DNA from: Planctomycetaceae bacterium
Lineage (GTDB): Bacteria > Planctomycetota > Planctomycetia > Pirellulales > Thermoguttaceae
Direction: 5' to 3'
Assembly: GCA_009776995.1 (NCBI GenBank)
Contig: WRMR01000211.1
Coordinates: 1 to 8,166 of the forward strand
Length of the DNA: 8,166 nucleotides
In this document: positions 5,953-8,166 of the stretch, one piece after another
Layout of the letters: each line of letters begins with the position of its first letter
Position numbering within the stretch: position 1 is the stretch's first letter
Translations under genes and position numbers: made by a program
The notes under the pieces: generated by a model
Told to the model about the DNA's origin: nothing
Seen by the model: the letters and a program-made list of their open reading frames with translations, nothing else
Databases searched by the model: none

Positions 5953-6825
5953 TTATCTTACGCTTCCCGCTTCGCGCATCATGCGGAGGATCATCTCGTC
6001 GAAGGGAACCGCCGTCGGCGAGACCGTGCAGCCGAACCCGTTGCCGACGCAATATTTGCGCAGCGTTTCGAGAAATTCGGCGAATTTGCTCTTGTAACGC
6101 CGCAGGATGCTTTCGCTGATCGTGACGTCGCAGACCGAACCGGATTCAACGTCCACCAGTTGCAGATCACCGAGCAGTTTCGGGTTCGCTTCGAGTGCAT
6201 CGTGAAGCTGAATGATGTTCGGTTCATACTTGCGGTAGCGCAGCGCGTCGATCCCGTTCTGATAGCCATGCGGGTCGTACAGGTCGCTGACCACGACGGC
6301 CAGGCCGGTATGTTGTTTGCGGTGGATGAAATCGCGCACCACCGCCCCGAGGTCGGTTTCTTCACCAAGCGGTTCGCACTGTTCGAGAAATCGTAACAAA
6401 CTCAAAACATGTTGCTTGCCGCGGGTCAGCGGGAACACATCGACAATACGGGCGGAATATGCAACGACCGAAACGCGGTCGAGATCGGCCAGCGCAATGT
6501 AAGCCAGTGCCGCAGTGATTTGCCGGGCATAATCGAACTTCAGCGGCTTGCCCGACGCCATGCTGCGGGAACAGTCGAGGAAAAAGTAAACATGCAGGTC
6601 TTCCTCTTCCTCGAACCGTTTGATCAATTCACTGCCAAGCCGCGCGTAGATATTCCAGTCGAGATACCGCAGATCATCGCCAAGCGTATAGTTGCGGTGA
6701 TCGGCAAATTCGACGCCGCCCCCCAGTTGCCGAGTCCGTTTCTGGGCCAGCAACTGCCCGCGAAAAATCCGCCGCGAAATCAGCGATAGGTATTCCAGCT
6801 TCTTCAAAAATTCCGAGTCGAACAT
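5953..6825 (-). CDS. DUF58 domain protein with von Willebrand A-like fold
   Basis: This 290-residue soluble protein belongs to the DUF58 family, whose members are usually encoded next to a MoxR AAA+ ATPase and are thought to act with it in assembling or controlling envelope or metalloprotein complexes. No exact function is known. Residues 39-76 carry the family's hallmark: EFADHRNYTLGDDLRYLDWN, then IYARLGSELIKRFEEEED. The VWA-type metal site is complete in outline: DCSRSM (D84, S86, S88), T157 in GEETDLG, and D181 in VVSDLYDP. There are no membrane segments. The gene follows the glmU-like gene by 66 bases on the same strand and may share its transcript. The 20 bases before ATG 6825 are C-rich (CCCAACCACCCCTCACCGCC) and lack any Shine-Dalgarno match, unlike most neighbouring genes. 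No moxR is adjacent in this window. Confidence 0.88.
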   Translation of the reverse strand: MFDSEFLKKLEYLSLISRRIFRGQLLAQKRTRQLGGGVEFADHRNYTLGDDLRYLDWNIYARLGSELIKRFEEEEDLHVYFFLDCSRSMASGKPLKFDYARQITAALAYIALADLDRVSVVAYSARIVDVFPLTRGKQHVLSLLRFLEQCEPLGEETDLGAVVRDFIHRKQHTGLAVVVSDLYDPHGYQNGIDALRYRKYEPNIIQLHDALEANPKLLGDLQLVDVESGSVCDVTISESILRRYKSKFAEFLETLRKYCVGNGFGCTVSPTAVPFDEMILRMMREAGSVR

Positions 6826-6858
6826 GGCGGTGAGGGGTGGTTGGGAGTCAGAAAGGTG

Positions 6859-6880
6859 TTGCGATACCTTGTGACGCGCA
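6859..6880. repeat. Copy 2 of the 22-base imperfect direct repeat
   Basis: This is the partner of the copy at 5850-5871, in the same orientation, and lies in the 66-base gap between the glmU-like gene and the DUF58 gene. The two copies bracket the DUF58 gene and differ at repeat positions 6, 11 and 20. Confidence 0.5.
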
Positions 6881-6891
6881 GGGGAGGACGG

Positions 6892-7647
6892 TCAGGAGGT
6901 GACCGCACTCTGCATTTGTTTCATGGCCTGATCGACGGCGGCCAACTCTTCGGCATGATTGATGCCAAGTCCCTCGATCGGCTTGAGAACCGGCAGAGCG
7001 ACAACCTTTTTGCCTTGCGAAAGCAGCACGGCGGGCGCGTCGGTGATATAATACTCGCCCTGTGCGTTGTCGGTTTTGAGCAAATCGAGTACGCCCAGCA
7101 GATCGGGGGTTCGGAACAGGTAATAGCTCATGTTCACTTCGGTGATTTGCCGTTCCGCATCGGTCGCGTCTTTTTCTTCGACGATTTTTTGGAATTGACC
7201 GTCCGCGTCGCGGATGATCCGCCCCAACCCGGCCGGGTCGTCTTTGTAAGCGGTTCCCATGACACATGCGGCCGGTTCGCGGTCGTATTCGGCGAACATG
7301 GCCTCAATGGACTCGCGCTGAATCATGGGGCAATCTCCGGCCAAAACCAGGAGCGGACCGTCATAATTCGCAAGAGCAGGCCGTGCCATCATGACCGCGT
7401 GCCCGGTGCCTTTCTGCTCCCGTTGCTCGCAATATTCCAGTTTCGGGCGATGAGCCAGCATTTCCCGAACGAGTTCCCCGCGATACCCGATGACGACGAG
7501 AATTCGGTCGATCCCCGCGTTTTCGAGCGTGTCGAGAACGTATTCGATCATCGGACGACCACACACTTCGCACAAAACCTTCGGCAGTTCCGATTTCATC
7601 CGGGTGCCTTTGCCGGCTGCCATGACCACGGCGACTTTTTTGACCAA
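6892..7647 (-). CDS. glmU: GlmU-type UDP-GlcNAc pyrophosphorylase (uridylyltransferase domain only)
   Basis: This 251-residue cytoplasmic protein most likely joins UTP and N-acetylglucosamine-1-phosphate to give UDP-GlcNAc, the precursor for lipopolysaccharide and other envelope sugars. The sequence follows GlmU's first domain throughout: MAAGKGTRMKSELPKVL (9-25; K23), QKGTGHA (78-84), AGDCP with metal-binding D105, GLGRI, EEKDAT (157-162), TEVNMSYY, NAQGEYYITD (194-203) and GLGIN with N230. It ends there, whereas bifunctional GlmU is about 450 residues; the left-handed beta-helix acetyltransferase half is absent. The gene ends at a TGA with no sign of a broken second half downstream. The start is a TTG (7645-7647) 7 bases after AAGGAG (7655-7660). 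An upstream in-frame ATG (7686) has no ribosome binding site, and its translation is not family-like. The gene could also serve another nucleotide-sugar, but the match to GlmU is strong. Confidence 0.85.
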   Translation of the reverse strand: MVKKVAVVMAAGKGTRMKSELPKVLCEVCGRPMIEYVLDTLENAGIDRILVVIGYRGELVREMLAHRPKLEYCEQREQKGTGHAVMMARPALANYDGPLLVLAGDCPMIQRESIEAMFAEYDREPAACVMGTAYKDDPAGLGRIIRDADGQFQKIVEEKDATDAERQITEVNMSYYLFRTPDLLGVLDLLKTDNAQGEYYITDAPAVLLSQGKKVVALPVLKPIEGLGINHAEELAAVDQAMKQMQSAVTS

Positions 7648-7654
7648 AATGACG

Positions 7655-7660
7655 CTCCTT
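7655..7660 (-). promoter_or_regulatory. Ribosome binding site that selects the TTG start of the glmU-like gene
   Basis: AAGGAG on the minus strand ends 7 bases before TTG 7647, the ideal distance. The adjacent ATT codon (7648-7650) is a less likely start. This site argues against the longer frame that begins further upstream. Confidence 0.7.
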
Positions 7661-7777
7661 TTTGTTGTTTCCCACGGGAGGTTCATGGACACGAAGACAA
7701 TGGTTGATCTCCACCTCGACCCGCCCGGAAGTGGCGGTTCCCTTCTTTTCCACGCCAAAGTGTGAGAAAATTGACTC

Positions 7778-7810
7778 AAAAAAATGTAAATTTGGGCAAA
7801 ACGCCTTTAC
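7778..7810 (-). terminator. Possible weak hairpin plus T7 in the glmU leader
   Basis: On the minus strand GTAAA (7806-7810) can pair with TTTAC (7786-7790) around an inner GGC/GCC pairing, and seven T residues follow (7778-7784) after one A. The stem is short and AT-rich with an uneven loop, so it is marginal. No minus-strand gene lies upstream that would need a terminator; if real, it would act as a leader attenuator. Confidence 0.25.
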
Positions 7811-7824
7811 TTTTTCCTGGAAAC

Positions 7825-7833
7825 AGTATAGCA
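7825..7833 (-). promoter_or_regulatory. Candidate extended -10 promoter for the glmU-like gene
   Basis: On the minus strand TGCTATACT (7825-7833) fits the extended -10 form TGnTATAAT with one mismatch. There is no good -35 at the expected distance, and a TATAAT at 7840-7845 is an alternative. The leader would be about 170 bases. Confidence 0.35.
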
Positions 7834-7903
7834 TAACTGATTATAGGATTACGTAAAGTCCGAATATCTTTTCGGTCAACGCTTTTCGAATTGGGACACA
7901 GTC

Positions 7904-8166
7904 ATGCTGGTTCAAATGGCGTTGTCTCGCATCATCATCAGCGAGATCAACAACCAACAGGTTATTTATTTGCGTGAGGTCGAAGGTTCTCGCGAATTTT
8001 ACATCGTCATCGGTATATTCGAGGCGACCAGCATCGACCGCCGCGTCAAGGGCATTGCGGTCCCACGGCCGCTGACGCATGACCTTGTTTTGCAGATTTC
8101 CGACGCACTCGGCGGAGCGGTGCAAGACATTGTCATTTCTCGCATCGAAGAACAGACCTATTTTGC
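7904..8166 (+). CDS. Bifunctional nuclease family protein (DUF151), N-terminal 87 codons
   Basis: The frame opens at ATG 7904 and is still open at the window end, giving 87 residues that cover most of the DUF151 domain. The pattern is typical: MLVQMALSRIIISE, then QQVIYLREVEGSREFYIVIG, IFEATSIDRRVKGI, PRPLTHDLVLQISDALGG and QDIVISRIEEQTYF (each given as key motifs in order). The family is named after a plant protein with DNase and RNase activity. In bacteria it is widespread and its physiological role is poorly defined. GGGA (7893-7896) lies 7 bases before the ATG, a modest ribosome binding site. A second ATG at 7916 (M5) would remove family-typical residues, so 7904 is preferred. It is transcribed away from the glmU-like gene across a 256-base spacer. 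The domain often ends near 130-150 residues, so probably about half is seen. Confidence 0.9.
   Translation, partial: MLVQMALSRIIISEINNQQVIYLREVEGSREFYIVIGIFEATSIDRRVKGIAVPRPLTHDLVLQISDALGGAVQDIVISRIEEQTYF

Larger units (their letters stand above)
7648..7903. other. Divergent intergenic region between the glmU-like gene and the DUF151 nuclease gene
   Basis: This 256-base, partly AT-rich spacer contains the AAGGAG site and the candidate extended -10 for the minus-strand gene, the marginal hairpin with T7, and weak plus-strand promoter-like boxes (TTTACT 7806-7811 and TATAGC 7827-7832 with a 15-base spacer). No gene in it can be supported. Confidence 0.5.

Noticed and set aside
5923..7707. Plus-strand frames opposite the DUF58 and glmU-like genes (for example 5923-6396, 6841-7707)
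   Set aside because: These are shadows of conserved minus-strand genes. Their composition is atypical and no domain is recognisable.
7648..7779. Longer form of the glmU-like protein starting at 7779 or 7686
   Set aside because: The added residues are Arg/Pro-rich and not family-like, neither ATG has a ribosome binding site, and TTG 7647 has AAGGAG at the ideal distance.
7841..8125. Minus-strand 94-codon frame opposite the DUF151 gene
   Set aside because: The plus strand here encodes a clear DUF151 protein; the minus-strand translation has no recognisable feature.
1..8166. CRISPR array, tRNA, rRNA, toxin-antitoxin or defence cluster
   Set aside because: I saw no repeat-spacer pattern, no cloverleaf-like sequence and no such gene pair; apart from the insertion-sequence end, the window is housekeeping DNA.

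Overview
This window looks like chromosomal DNA from a bacterium of the Planctomycetota (or a close PVC relative). That is an inference from gene types, not from a search. The support is a fused, enlarged SecD-SecF protein behind yajC, a DUF58 protein with a very well conserved N-terminus, a DUF151 bifunctional nuclease, a GlmU-type uridylyltransferase without its acetyltransferase half, and a LeuB of the short 'LERGxLL' type. Base composition is moderately GC-rich with AT-richer intergenic spacers, and most genes have purine-rich ribosome binding sites.

Layout. (1) Positions 1-249 (minus) hold the 5' end of an IS630-type insertion sequence: the first 51 codons of the transposase, its ribosome binding site, a well-formed promoter, and a probable outer end at a TA dinucleotide (250-251). 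(2) leuB (369-1433, minus) encodes a beta-decarboxylating dehydrogenase, best read as 3-isopropylmalate dehydrogenase; it carries a Lys-Tyr pair where NAD enzymes have Asp-Ile. (3) A 312-base spacer holds candidate divergent promoters. (4) yajC (1746-2105, plus) and secDF (2271-5804, plus) form the accessory Sec translocase unit. They are separated by an unusual 165-base spacer with five TTGYNNCG cores and two adjacent GC-rich hairpins. (5) A convergent DUF58/von Willebrand-like gene (5953-6825, minus) lies just downstream of a glmU-like nucleotidyltransferase (6892-7647, minus, TTG start). A 22-base sequence near each gene's 3' end is repeated with 19 matches. (6) A 256-base divergent promoter region leads to a DUF151 bifunctional nuclease gene (from 7904, plus) that runs off the end of the window.

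Function. The genes are mostly housekeeping: leucine biosynthesis, protein export, UDP-GlcNAc supply for the envelope, and a putative chaperone-like or regulatory VWA protein. I see no defence system, CRISPR array, tRNA, rRNA or clear new multi-gene system. The points worth a second look are the exported acidic arm of SecDF, the yajC-secDF spacer, the cofactor signature of LeuB, the single-domain GlmU, and several small repeats.
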